Shown piece after piece: positions 32,082 through 42,914 of a stretch of 64,000 bases of DNA. A program made the translations under genes and the position numbers. Origin of the DNA: an uncultured Clostridium sp. (GTDB taxonomy: Bacteria > Bacillota_A > Clostridia > TANB77 > CAG-508); the NCBI GenBank assembly GCA_948466265.1, contig CAOJZU010000001.1, positions 103,290 through 167,289 of the forward strand, given 5' to 3'. The notes beneath the pieces were generated by a model. The model ran no database searches. It worked only from the letters and a program-made list of their open reading frames with translations, and was not told the origin of the DNA. Positions within the stretch are counted from its first letter, which is position 1. Each line of letters opens with the position of its first letter.

Positions 32082-32178
32082 TTTAGGTTACCTCCTTTGA
32101 AATTATTACTTAAAATTATAGCATAAAATACCATTATTGTCAAAATGTATATTAAGACCAATAGTGCTAAAAATCAAC

Positions 32179-32541
32179 TTACATGCTTATAAACTCGCTA
32201 ACTTTCTCTATCATATCTTCTGTATTTTCATATTCAATAAACTTATCAGTAATAAACTTAAGAGATGAGCTTACTTTTGCTCCTTTTTCATATATACAAA
32301 CGATAGGCGTTTTGGAATAACTTGCATATCCAAGTTCTATACCTTGTCCTGTTGAGGGAATAGATACTTCTGCAATTACTAAATCACAATTTTTAATCAA
32401 ATTTTTTGAATCTACAATATTATTTTTATCTTCATGGGGTAAGTGAAAAGTATTTGATTTATGTAAGATAGAATTTTTTATTGGTTCGTAAATTTTATTT
32501 ATATAATCATATTCACTTGAATGTGAAACATATATCTTCAT
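32179..32541 (-). CDS. Nucleoside 2-deoxyribosyltransferase-like protein
   Basis: 120 residues, start MKIYVSHSSEYDYINKIYEP. The motif LVIAEVSIPSTGQGIELGYA is typical of the nucleoside deoxyribosyltransferase/DUF4406-like fold, with the catalytic Glu in GIELGYA. Related folds also include TIR-like NAD enzymes (YVSHSSEYDY), so substrate is uncertain. Monocistronic, RBS GGAGGG. Confidence 0.65.
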   Translation of the reverse strand: MKIYVSHSSEYDYINKIYEPIKNSILHKSNTFHLPHEDKNNIVDSKNLIKNCDLVIAEVSIPSTGQGIELGYASYSKTPIVCIYEKGAKVSSSLKFITDKFIEYENTEDMIEKVSEFISM

Positions 32542-32681
32542 TTTGTATCCCTCCTATAATAAATTATATTATAAACATAAGAAAATATCAATAAAACAAA
32601 AATAAAATCTTCATGCTTATTTACAATTTACATAAAACGTGATATAATAAAAACTCAAAAAACCTAGAAGGGAGAGTAAAA

Positions 32682-33860
32682 ATGGAAAAAACAATTTATG
32701 AGCGGAGTATAGAACTCCACGAAGCATCAAGGGGAAAGATATCAACAGAAGTGAAAGTTCCCTTAAACACGCAGGAAGATTTAGCTTTGGCATACACCCC
32801 TGGTGTTGCAGAACCTTGCAGAGAGATCCAGAAGGACTCTGAAAAAGCATATGACTCAACGTGGAAGGGAAGAGTCGTAGCGGTAGTTACCGATGGTTCG
32901 GCGGTATTAGGGCTTGGAAGTTTGAAGCCCGAAGCTGCACTTCCTGTTATGGAAGGGAAATGCGGACTGATTATAAAGTACGCAGGACTTAGCTCAGTTC
33001 CCATTTGCTTGGACACGAAGGATCCGGATAAGATTATCGAGACGGTTAAGCTGATCGCACCCACTTTCGGCGGTATCAATCTGGAAGACATTGCGGCACC
33101 TAAGTGCGTTATTGTGGAAAGAGAATTAAAAAAGGCACTTAACATCCCGGTATTCCATGATGATCAGCATGGAACTGCGATTGCTGTTGCAGCAGCACTT
33201 ACCAACGCGGCAAAAGTTGTATGCAAAGAATTAAGCAGGATGACAGTAGTTGTTTCCGGCACAGGAGCGGCAGGGAGTGCGATTATCAAGATGCTCCATA
33301 ACTTAGGAGTAGGGAAGATTTATGGCTTCAATATCAATGGCATCTTAAGGAGAAGCGAAAGCTATGAAGACTTCTTGGTAGAAGAATTGAGCCAGATTAC
33401 TAACCCCGAAAACTACGACTGGACAATGGAGGAAGCAATGCAGTTGGCAGACGCCTTTATCGGAGTGTCCAAAGGAGGTATTGTCACACAGAGCATGGTT
33501 GCAAGCATGAAACGTGACCCCATTGTATTTGCAATGGCAAATCCTGACCCTGAAATCACATATGATGACGGAGTAAGAGCAGGAGCAGTTATTATGGCAA
33601 CAGGAAGATCCGATTCTCCTATTCAGGTGAATAACTCTTTAGTATTCCCGGGGATATGGCTTGGAGCAATGCAGTGTAGGACAACGGAGATTACAGACGA
33701 AATGCAGATGGCAGCAGTATCTGCGCTTGCTGGGATGGTTTCGGACGCAGAACTTCATGAAGATAATATATTACCGAAGACTAGCGACGAAAGAGTTCCG
33801 AAGGTAATCGCAGACGCTATTATGGCGACAGCAAGAGAACAGGGGCTTGCAAAGAACTAA
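32682..33860 (+). CDS. NAD-dependent malic enzyme
   Basis: 392 residues, full length. N-terminal catalytic domain: LALAYTPGVAEPCREI, VVTDGSAVLGLGSLKPEAALPVMEGK, DDQHGTAIAVAAALTNA; NAD-binding VVSGTGAAGSAI and MANPDPEITYD. Decarboxylates malate to pyruvate. GC content and codon choice (CTG, GCG, CCC) are clearly higher than all neighbours, so it is probably recent transfer from a less AT-rich Firmicute. It has one in-frame CGG (32703, codon 8, Arg in YERSIELHE); if read by the local +1 rule it would stop two codons later and the protein would be lost. Confidence 0.93.
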   Translation: MEKTIYERSIELHEASRGKISTEVKVPLNTQEDLALAYTPGVAEPCREIQKDSEKAYDSTWKGRVVAVVTDGSAVLGLGSLKPEAALPVMEGKCGLIIKYAGLSSVPICLDTKDPDKIIETVKLIAPTFGGINLEDIAAPKCVIVERELKKALNIPVFHDDQHGTAIAVAAALTNAAKVVCKELSRMTVVVSGTGAAGSAIIKMLHNLGVGKIYGFNINGILRRSESYEDFLVEELSQITNPENYDWTMEEAMQLADAFIGVSKGGIVTQSMVASMKRDPIVFAMANPDPEITYDDGVRAGAVIMATGRSDSPIQVNNSLVFPGIWLGAMQCRTTEITDEMQMAAVSALAGMVSDAELHEDNILPKTSDERVPKVIADAIMATAREQGLAKN

Positions 33861-33908
33861 GAAATTGTTTTTTAAAGTACTAAAAGAGAATTCTTGAAGT
33901 AAATTAAC

Positions 33909-33950
33909 AAAAGGAGGCATAGCTATTAATAGCTGTATGTCTCCTTTTAC
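33909..33950 (+). terminator. Terminator after malic enzyme
   Basis: Stem AAAGGAG...AGCTA / TAGCT...CTCCTTT followed by TTACAT. Confidence 0.7.
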
Positions 33951-33988
33951 ATTTATAGCTTATTTATGAATTGAGTTAAGATTACTAT

Positions 33989-35273
33989 TTATTCAGGTAA
34001 AATGGCTCCTAACGCAAGTATCCCTAAGTTATCACGGTAAATTTCATTAAACTGAGATATAGGAAGCGGATTATCTCCGAAAACCTGCCTCTATTGTATA
34101 CCCAGGTCTCCTATATTCTTGTAAGAACCAATCTTTAAAACCAGCAAAACTAGAAGCATATGGAACATCTGCAAGAGTATAACCGGAAGCTTCTGCAAAA
34201 GTTTTACCAATTTCTTTTGATTCACTTGGTGCATAATTTTGAAATTGCCAATAAATTTCTTTACCCTGAGTATGATAAGCAAGAATTAATCTAAAATTAT
34301 GCATAAGTGTAAAATTATAAAGGGCAAGAGACTCAGGAGCAACTAGTGGACCGAGAACCAACATAATCACGAGGAGCAGGAGTTCTAAATCCTTGAGCAA
34401 ATTTGATTCTTCTAGCATTTTCCCAACCGCGCTGGAAACTGAAGATTTAAATCCACACCTTCTATATTTGCTTTCCAACCAGACGGAAATGGAATACTAG
34501 GATATCTAGAGGCAATTTTTTCTGCATTTTTATAATAACTTGAATTTTTGGATATATTATTTGTTACTAAATCTACTCCGTCAGGATTGCACATTGGTAC
34601 AATGTAAATGGATGTAGAAGCCAAAATATTTCTTGCAAGATATCCATAAATATAATCATCATTAACATATGCAAGTGCCAAATCTTCAATAAATTTCATA
34701 ACAAGAGGACTTGTAATCCATTCATTTGCATGAATTGAGCTAGAATAAAATACCTCCTTCTCGCCAGTTCCTATACGAATACATGGAATTTGCTTTCCCA
34801 TAATAGAAGTGCCAATATACTGGATTTTCAAAAATGGATAAATTACAGAAAAACTAGAAATATTCATTTTTAAAATATCATATGTATAACTAATATTAGT
34901 CTGCACAGTACTACCAAAAGGGATGGTAATACTAGCTCCAACTTGCAAATTATTAGGATTAATATTAGGATTAGCTACAAGTATTCTATTTACAGATGAA
35001 GAAAATTTATTAGCAATACTATACAAAGTATCAGAAGGTCTTATCACATAAGAAGTATAACCATACATATATGGAAAAAGTGCGTTCCACGTAGCTTCTC
35101 CGAACAATGCCATCTTGTACTAAATTAAAATTCCTTTGAAAATCAATTACAGCCTTATATGTCAAATTTCCAAAAATACCATCAATATTTCCACTAAAAA
35201 AGCCAATTTTCATAAGAGTACTCTGTAAAAGTTCAGTATTAGGACCAATTGAACCAAGTTTTAAAGTTTCCAT
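33989..35273 (-). CDS. M14 zinc peptidase with peptidoglycan-binding and LysM domains (four CGG +1 sites)
   Basis: 426 residues after shifts at 35100, 34427, 34351 and 34077. Peptidoglycan_binding_1 domain ([20 protein letters not shown] ... [12 protein letters not shown]), LysM ([16 protein letters not shown]), then M14 peptidase with zinc ligands in [12 protein letters not shown] and AYHTQG, substrate NPDGVDLV, and catalytic Glu in TIEAGF. This is the gamma-D-glutamyl-meso-diaminopimelate peptidase I plan, a wall or spore-wall peptidase. The shift Gly residues are at VGEATW, PAGWENARR, GSGPLVAPE and AGFGDNPLP, fitting the family. Confidence 0.87.
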
Positions 35274-35413
35274 AGTTCCTCCAAAAAAATAAAATCTAAA
35301 ACTATATTATGAATATAAAATTCAAAAGGTGAAAATACTTATATAAAAATGTTGTAAATAAGTATAAGTTATGATATGATTATACAGAAAATAAAGCACA
35401 TGGAGGAGTTACA

Positions 35414-36679
35414 TTGGAAAAACTAGTAATAGAACGGAAAAACGAGATTAAGAGGAGAAGTAGTGGTAGGAGGAGCAAAAAATGCAGCTGTAGCAATTCT
35501 TCCAGCAACAATCCTAATAAATGGAAAATGTAAAATAGAAAATGTACCAAATATAAGCGATATACAAACATGTTGTACAATATTAAAATCACTCGGAGTA
35601 AAGATTCAAAACCTTGGAAACAACACATTAGAAGTAGATACGAGTAATATAGAAAGTATAGAAGCACCATTAGATTTAACAAGCAAATTTAGAGCATCAT
35701 ACTATATAACAGGTGCATTGCTTGGAAGATGTAAACATGCGGTAGTAGGAATGCCAGGGGGATGTAAGCTTGGAGCAAGACCAATGGACCAACATGTAAA
35801 AGCATTTGAATTGCTTGGAGCGACTGTAGATACAGAACAAGGAAGAATAGAGGTAAAAGCAAAAAAACTTAAAGGAAACTCAATATATTTAGATATTGTA
35901 TCAGTTGGGGCGACAATAAATGCAATGCTTGCTTCAATACTTGCAGAGCGGAATAACAACAATAGAAAATGCAGCAAAAGAACCACATATAGTAGACCTT
36001 GCGAACTTCTTAAATAAAATGGGCGCAAATATAATGGGAGCGGGAACAGACAGAATAAGGATACAAGGAGTAAAAGAATTAAAGAAAGATGGTACATACT
36101 CAGTTGTACCAGATCAAATAGAGGCTGGCACATTTATGCTTGCAGCAGTTGCAACAAGAGGAGATATAACAATAAAAAATTGTATAACAAAACACTTAGA
36201 GTCAGTAACTGCAAAAATCATAGAAATGGGTGCTGATGTAGAAGATATAGAAGGTTCAGCATTAAGAGTTATTTGCAATAAAAGACCTAACAAAGTAAAT
36301 ATAAAAACATTGCCATATCCAGGGTTTCCGACAGATATACAGCCACAAATGGGAGTTGCAATGGCGATTGCAAATGGTACAAGCGTAATAAATGAAAGCA
36401 TATGGGATTCAAGATTCCAGTACACAGAAGAACTAAACAGAATGGGTGCAAAAATAACAGCACAGGGGAAAGTAGCATTTTTTGAAGGAGTGGACAAGCT
36501 AATTGGAGCACCAGTAAGTGCAACAGATTTAAGAGCAGGAGCAGCTTTAGTAATTGCAGGAATTGCAGCGGAACGGAACAACCCAGATATATAATTTAGA
36601 GCATATAGATAGAGGATATGAAAATATAGAAGAGAAATTTATAAAATTAGGAGCAAAGATAAAAAGAGTAGAAGAATAG
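35414..36679 (+). CDS. murA: UDP-GlcNAc 1-carboxyvinyltransferase MurA (three CGG +1 sites)
   Basis: First committed step of peptidoglycan synthesis. 420 residues after shifts at 35435, 35949 and 36574, normal length. Start TTG 35414 behind GGAGGAG. The first shift gives [19 protein letters not shown], the typical MurA start; active-site Cys lies in [14 protein letters not shown]; the second gives [20 protein letters not shown], the third [20 protein letters not shown]. Each restored Gly is family-typical. The gene would be in four pieces otherwise. Followed by walJ. Confidence 0.96.
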
Positions 36680-36692
36680 TGGGGAATAACAA

Positions 36693-37478
36693 ATGAAATT
36701 TTGCAGTTTATATAGTGGAAGCAGTGGAAATAGCCTGTTTGTACAAGGAGACGAAACTAAAATACTAATAGATAGTGGAGTAAGCTCAAAAAAGATTATA
36801 GAAGCTTTAGATAGTATAGATGTGGATATAAAAGAGATAAATGCCATATTAGTAACACATGAACATATAGACCATATAAGAAGCCTTGGCACAATAGCTA
36901 AAAAATATAACATACCAATATATGCAAATCTTGGAACATGGAACGGAATAGACAATGATAGAACAGTGATAGAAATAGAAGAAAAAAATTATTTCAAAAT
37001 AGGAGAAAAATTCGAAATAGGAGAACTGAAAATAATGCCATTTTCAACATCACATGATGCAATAGATCCATGCGGATTTAGCATAGAATGTGAAGATAAG
37101 AAAATAAGCATAGCAACAGACCTGGGAGAAATCACAGAGGGTGTAATGAAAAACTTAAGAAAAAGCAAATTTGTATTATTAGAATCAAATTATGAACCAG
37201 AAATACTTAAAATGTGTTCATATCCATATACTATAAAATCAAGAATAGCAAGTGCTAAAGGACATCTTTCAAATCAGGAGGCAGGAGACACGATATCAAA
37301 GCTAATAAACCATGGTTTACAAAATGTAATGCTAGGACATCTGAGTAAAGAAAGCAACTTTCCAGAACTTGCACATAAAAGTGTAATAAACGAAATGATA
37401 AGAAATGGTATAAAAGAAAATGACATAGAATTAAATGTAGCAAATAGACTATATCCAAGTAAAATAGTAAATATATAA
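36693..37478 (+). CDS. walJ: WalJ/YycJ-type metallo-beta-lactamase fold hydrolase
   Basis: 261 residues. MKFCSLYSGSSGNSLFVQ start, zinc site HEHIDHIRSLG, STSHDAIDPCGFSI, DLGEITEGV and the late His in LGHLSKESNFPE: the YycJ/WalJ subfamily involved in cell-division and wall coordination and DNA metabolism. Nuclease or hydrolase activity is known for the fold. 13 bases after murA, probably same transcript. No in-frame CGG. Confidence 0.88.
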   Translation: MKFCSLYSGSSGNSLFVQGDETKILIDSGVSSKKIIEALDSIDVDIKEINAILVTHEHIDHIRSLGTIAKKYNIPIYANLGTWNGIDNDRTVIEIEEKNYFKIGEKFEIGELKIMPFSTSHDAIDPCGFSIECEDKKISIATDLGEITEGVMKNLRKSKFVLLESNYEPEILKMCSYPYTIKSRIASAKGHLSNQEAGDTISKLINHGLQNVMLGHLSKESNFPELAHKSVINEMIRNGIKENDIELNVANRLYPSKIVNI

Positions 37479-37480
37479 AA

Positions 37481-37517
37481 ACAGGAGCTCTGATAACAGA
37501 ACTCCTGTTAATTTTTT
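37481..37517. terminator. Terminator between convergent genes
   Basis: Stem ACAGGAGCTCTG-like / CAGAACTCCTGT with T run, between walJ and the minus-strand gene. Confidence 0.75.
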
Positions 37518-37526
37518 TGGAATTTT

Positions 37527-39188
37527 CTAATAAGACTGTTTTTGAAAATCAACCACATTTCCGAACATCTGGCTTTTTCTTAATAAATCTTTTCTTTGGT
37601 TTAGATACTTGATTTTTACTTAAAAGCTCTATATCATTTTTATTTGCATAATTAACAAAATCATTTTGCAAACTAGCACTAGTAACAGAAGCCAAACTAT
37701 TTTCTCTTGCTAAATGCTTGTGATACAAAGAAATACTGTATAGATTTTCAATCATTACATTAATAGCTTTATTAGTTGCATATATAATATTTAAGCCATT
37801 GTCCTCTTCATAAATTAATCCATCTTGAATAACAAGATTTGATCCAAAACCATTTTCAAAAGAAGATTCATCAATCATAAACTGTCTAGCAATCTTAAAT
37901 AAATCACCTTCTTCAGTATTTTCAGACCCTTTTTCAGAGAACTTTACTAGAAAATCTTTATATTCATCACTTATAAGTTTGCTATAATGTTTCTTAAAAT
38001 AGTCTATAAGAGCTGTTTCAAATTCATCTTTTTCGCTAACAACTAAATAACTATAAAAACCAGCTAAAGCCTTAAGTAAATCTTTATCATAAGAAATATC
38101 ATCAGTTACTGAAGTATCTCCGGTTAGGAAAATCTCTTTCAAAATGTGGGCCGTAGCATAAGAGGAGTTTTTCCATGTCTTAACTTGGCTAAAACATCAT
38201 TAATTATTGTTAAAACAGGATTAGTCTTTCCGCTATAAACAAATTCATTATGCAATACACGATATGAATTTAGCAAATATCTTTTTTTATATAAGTCACG
38301 AAGATCAGGATTAGCATCAGCCATAATATCTTCAAAATACCTATTTTTATCAAACAAATGTAAATTTTGCATTTGGTTGTAAATAGTTTTAGAGTCTTGC
38401 ACTTTACCTTTAAAATCCTCAAGTAATTTTTCATATTCTAAATTTAATCTAGCAATAGCTGTACGATTTTTTTCGTCAAAGGACTTGGTCTCATTTAGTA
38501 AAGAATCTGCAAGAATTTGCTTTTGTTCATCAGAAATGTCCTTTGCCATAATTTCATTATATTTTTTTCCATATTCATTAATCATCTTTTGAGAAACTTG
38601 GTTAAATTTCTGTTTTTTAAGTTCAATTTGAGAAGAAGCACTTTCATAAACTCTAGCACTTTCAAGCTCATATTGTTTTTTACTTAAATGTTCATTATAT
38701 GCTTTTTCAAAGTTTTTAAAATCTTGTCTTAAAAAAGTCTTTTCAAGCTTCTTAATTTTTTCCTCAATAACTTTTATATTTTTGTCGTAAAATTCAGGAG
38801 CTATATATAAATAACAAGATTTTTCCTCTATACCATTAAAAGGAGTTTGAAATTTTTCTACAAGAAAGGCTGCTTTTCCATCTTCTATTGTAATATCAGC
38901 AGAATAAGGGAAAGCGTAGGAAATACGTTCTTTATCAAAATTAAAACTATCTGAGGCAAAATCACTATCAAAAAATATGGAATTTAAAATTCTAACAATA
39001 TCATCTTTAGCAATTAAAAAATTTCCAGTATCAATTTGGGCATCTAAAAATTGCATTATATGAGAACTAATTTCATTTTCTTTACCATCTACAAACAAGT
39101 ATTTAAGTTTATGCTTAATATATCCCATATAATAATCATGAATTGCTACCTTTAGTTTTTGAATTATTTCCTCATTTGTTTCAAACAT
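37527..39188 (-). CDS. Unknown coiled-coil protein (three CGG +1 sites)
   Basis: 552 residues after shifts at 38151, 38120 and 37561. Two of the shifts are only 10 codons apart: ...LMLGPHFERDFPNGDTSVTDDISYD. The last shift replaces a zero-frame stop at 37549 (DVRKCG) by VGNVVDFQKQSY and stop at 37527. N-terminal globular part, long helical region (residues about 155-260), then a further helical domain. Conserved domain not recognised; no signal peptide. ATG 39188 chosen (GGAGG at 9 bases). Function unknown. Confidence 0.55.
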
Positions 39189-39346
39189 TTTCAAATTCCT
39201 CCATAAAATTATCGAAAAATATTATATATATTCATACTACTTATATCATATAAGAAAATAAAAAACAATACAAAAATAAAATTTACTAAAGAATATTTTT
39301 CCATAATTTAGGGAAAAGTAAGAAGTAGAAAGGAAGGCGATATAAA

Positions 39347-40856
39347 ATGGAGTCATTATGGAAAAAAACACAAAAAGAAATATTAGAAGATAAAAAAGAG
39401 TTAAATAAAGAACTTAAAACAGATATATGTATAATTGGACGGAGGTATCACAGGAATAAGTATAGCTTATTATTTAAGCAAAGAAGGTAAAAATGTTGTG
39501 ATATTAGAAAGAGAAAATTTGGCAGATAAAGCCACTGCAGGAACAACAGCAAAAATAACTTCACAGCACCGGCTTATTTTACGATTATCTAATTAACGAC
39601 TATGGAAAAGATTTTGCAAAAAAATATTATATGGCAAATGAAGAAGCAATAAAAAATATAGAAAATATAATTAAAGAAGAGAATATAGATTGTGATTTTG
39701 AGAGACAGTCAGCATATGTATTTACACAGGATGCAAAAGAAGTAGAAAAGATAAAAAAGGAAGTAAAAGCAGTAAAAGCGATAGGGGGAGAAGCTTTATT
39801 TTGTGAAAGTATAGAGCCTAATTTGGAGAACATACAACGGAGCAGTAGAATTTCCAAATCAAGCACAATTTAATCCAAGAAAATACTTAAAAGGCTTAGT
39901 AGTAAAAATACTAGAAAATGGAGGAGAAATATATGAAAATAGCAAAGTAGAAACTGTAAAAAAAGAATCAGATGGATATGTAGTATATACAGAAAAGGGA
40001 TGTGTAAGGGCAAAAAATGTTGTAATTGCAACACATTATCCAATAATAAATGCACCTGGATTTTATTTTATAAAGATGTATCAAGAGGCTTCATATGCTA
40101 TAGCCGTAGAGACATCACAAAAATCATTTAGTGGAATGTATATAAAAAAAGAAGAACCAATCATCTCGCTTAGAACGGCGAAAGATCGGAGATAAAGAAC
40201 TTGTTATTATAGGAGGAATGGGACATAGAGTAGGAGCAAAAATTGATTTAGAAAATGCATATAACAATTTAGAAAAAGTTGCAAAAGAGTTATATAGTGA
40301 TTCGAAAGTTTTATATAAATGGGGAACACAAGACTGTATAACATTAGATAAAATTCCATATATAGGAGAATATTCGAGAATCATGAAAGGAATATATGTG
40401 GCAACAGGCTATAAAAAATGGGGAATGACAACATCAAATGTAGCAGCAAAAATTATAACAGATAAGATATTAGGACGAACAAACAAATATGAAGAAGTAT
40501 TTACTTCAATAAGATTACATCCAATAAAAAACAGATGGGAATTTGGTGAAATGTTAAAAGAGACAACGAATTCATTGATAATAAATAAATTAAAAATACC
40601 AGAAGATAAGCTTATGGATATAAAAAAAGGAGAAGGAAAAATAATAGAACTAAACAATGAAAAAGTAGGAGTTTATAAAAATGAAGAAGGAGAGATATTT
40701 AAAATAAAACCAATATGTGCACACTTAGGATGTGAACTTTCATGGAATAATTTAGAAAAAACATGGGATTGCCCATGTCATGGGTCAAGATTTGATTATA
40801 AAGGAAACCAAATTTATGGTCCAGCAATAGATGACTTGACAATAGAATTTAAATAG
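39347..40856 (+). CDS. FAD-dependent oxidoreductase with C-terminal Rieske domain (four CGG +1 sites)
   Basis: 501 residues after shifts at 39440, 39570, 39838 and 40187. N-terminal dinucleotide motif restored by the first: DICIIGGGITGISIAYYLSKEG; the others give SQHGLFYDY, NIQGAVEFPNQAQFNP and TAKDGDKELVIIGGMGHRVG (DAO family). C-terminal Rieske [2Fe-2S] ligands CAHLGCELSW and CPCHGSRFDYKG are intact in the last frame. This fusion of DadA-like oxidase and Rieske centre is known in Firmicutes, but its substrate is uncertain. RBS AAGGAAGG. Confidence 0.87.
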
Positions 40857-41011
40857 GAATTTTATACATTAACAAAAGCAAAAATTCAAAATATATGTGG
40901 TGTAAAATACCTTTGCAATTATTACAGAGAATAAGAAATGTGAATTTTTACTATTTAATTAAAAAACGATGTAATCTAAAAAGAAAACATCGATAGATTA
41001 ATTGTTTAAAA

Positions 41012-41161
41012 TTAATACTTATTTAAGGCATCTTCTATAATATCACGAACAGGAGATATATCGTCATTACTAGTATGAACAAAGAACAATTTGTCATCTT
41101 CAGGAGTTTTGCAAACCGTTACATGTATATCTCCAATGATCTCTGTTGTCAACGAATCCAA
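41012..41161 (-). CDS. 49-residue small acidic protein
   Basis: Start TTG 41161 with AGAGGTG upstream; LDSLTTEIIGDIHVTVCKTP then EDDKLFFVHT and IIEDALNKY. A beta-strand then helix pattern with one Cys, no known family. Weak start codon lowers confidence. Confidence 0.4.
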   Translation of the reverse strand: MDSLTTEIIGDIHVTVCKTPEDDKLFFVHTSNDDISPVRDIIEDALNKY

Positions 41162-41469
41162 ATTGTAGCACCTCTTTTCTTTTGTATGAATAAAAAATAT
41201 TATAACAAAAGAAAAATGAAAAAATTGTCAAAAAATGCGAAAGTGAAAAAATAATTTTATAAATTAAAATATTAAAAGTAAAAATAATATTTTGAGAAAT
41301 AAGTAAAATTAAAAAGTTTAATAGTAGTGAATTTTACACTAAATATATGTTTTTATTTCAATATGGATATTATCTATAATTATGAAAGAAAGAAGCCTAA
41401 CTATACATTAGTACAGTTAAGCTTAGATGTGTTTACTAGAAATAATTAAGTTTTTAAGTAATTAAAATA
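41162..41469. other. Intergenic region
   Basis: About 300 bases, extremely AT-rich. It contains a weak inverted repeat around AACTATACATTAGTACAGTT (41401-41420) that might end transcription. I see no gene. Confidence 0.4.
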
Positions 41470-42489
41470 TTATAATGCATGTCTAAGTTTAAAATCTTTA
41501 ATAAAGGACTTATATGCAATTTCAGGGACATCTATGTCATTATAATCATAGAATCTTTTTGAATAGATGAGCTCACAATTGTTCTCAGAATATAAAGAAA
41601 TGATCTTATAATGTGCAAATGTAATATAGTCAGGTTTTTTAGTAGCAATAAATACATCATCTCCTACATTTAATTCTATAATACCATCATTGTATTCTAA
41701 ACTGTTTGAACAAACACGGATAGACATAGTAGGTGTTAGAAATTTAGAAATTAATAATTTGTTACCTATCCTATTAGCAGGAAACAGTGTACTAATTTTA
41801 GAATTAGTATCAAATTTAGGTTCAGAACTAACACACATTTTGACCTTCTTAAAATAATAAACTTGCACAGAGTACATTCTTGCTTTTAAGGCCATTGTCT
41901 TATCAGCAGTTAATAAAGTAAGATTTTTATTGTTATCTGCACAATATTTAATGATACAGTCATCAGGAGTATCGAGTGTTTCATCAATTAATACAGTTTT
42001 AAATGTAGTATGATTTTCCGCGGCTAAAGCTAATATGTATCTGGCATCGTTACCACTAATATCATTAAAATTTTGCATTTTTTCAAGTTCTTTAATAGTG
42101 ATACTAGTTAAAATAATGTTCGCCTGAGTAAGGCAAATTTTAGAAAGATTATCTCTCAAATTTTCAATACCTGTTATAGATGCATCTATAACGAATTTGG
42201 GAACATTATTGGAGTTCGTAGTTTCATTTTGTTTTGATTCTTTAACTGCAAGATCATTTGTAACTTCTTCTTTTGATTTTTCTTCAAGTTTTTTTTTCTT
42301 ATTAACAGCTAACTGTTCTTTAATCCGCTTAAAAATTGTAGGATGTTTTGACAATGTTGTGTTAATCATTGCATAAGATAAGCCAGTTAAAGTTTCAAGT
42401 TCTTTCATGGTTGTTGCAGTCTTTGCAGCTTCTTTGAGTTCTTTACAATCCTTTTCGATTTCTTTTTGGGTTCTGTGTGAAATTGCCAT
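41470..42489 (-). CDS. PIN-domain protein with N-terminal HTH-like region
   Basis: 339 residues. N-terminus (1-60) looks like a short helical DNA-binding unit (MKELETLTGLSYAMINTTLSKH), a charged Lys/Glu linker, then a PIN-type nuclease fold: FVIDASITGIENL, ILTSITIKELEKM, GNDARYILALAAE, NLTLLTADKTMALKARMYSVQV, with the acidic residues in VIDAS, KELE, DETLDTPDD and TADK. The C-terminal third is unknown. One in-frame CGG (42325) must be Arg (FKRIKEQL). Possibly a stand-alone RNase. Confidence 0.7.
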   Translation of the reverse strand: MAISHRTQKEIEKDCKELKEAAKTATTMKELETLTGLSYAMINTTLSKHPTIFKRIKEQLAVNKKKKLEEKSKEEVTNDLAVKESKQNETTNSNNVPKFVIDASITGIENLRDNLSKICLTQANIILTSITIKELEKMQNFNDISGNDARYILALAAENHTTFKTVLIDETLDTPDDCIIKYCADNNKNLTLLTADKTMALKARMYSVQVYYFKKVKMCVSSEPKFDTNSKISTLFPANRIGNKLLISKFLTPTMSIRVCSNSLEYNDGIIELNVGDDVFIATKKPDYITFAHYKIISLYSENNCELIYSKRFYDYNDIDVPEIAYKSFIKDFKLRHAL

Positions 42490-42694
42490 AATAAAATTGC
42501 TCCTTTACTATATTTTTTTTAATAATAAAAAAGATTTTAGGTTTCCTATACTTAAAACTATTTCTCCTTTCTTTACTCAATACGAGTTTTTATTTACATA
42601 ATAAAAGTATATATTAATTATAAACATAATCCTTTTATTTGTGAACAAGTAACACGCATAAATTATAAATTAAGTTGTTTGTAATAAAGATAAA

Positions 42695-42728
42695 AAAAAG
42701 ACAATAGCATTAAATGCTATTGTCTAAA
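42695..42728 (-). terminator. Terminator of tRNA-Pro
   Basis: Hairpin GACAATAGCATT / AATGCTATTGTC with a T run on the minus strand, just past the tRNA 3' end. Confidence 0.75.
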
Positions 42729-42734
42729 TTAAAC

Positions 42735-42810
42735 TGGTCGGGGCGACAGGATTCGAACCTGCGACCCCATGGTCCCAAACCACGTGCGCTACCAACTGCG
42801 CTACGCCCCG
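42735..42810 (-). tRNA. tRNA-Pro (anticodon TGG)
   Basis: Acceptor CGGGGCG/CGCCCCG, D arm TAGCGCAGTTGG, anticodon stem CACGT...  with loop TTTGGGA, T arm GCAGGTTCGAATCCTGT, encoded CCA. Confidence 0.96.
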
Positions 42811-42914
42811 AACTACATTAATATATTATAGTACAATTAAAAAAAAAAAGCAATAGTTTTTTAAAGATTTCTATTGAATTATTTTGAAAAAAACAGTATA
42901 ATATAATATATGAT

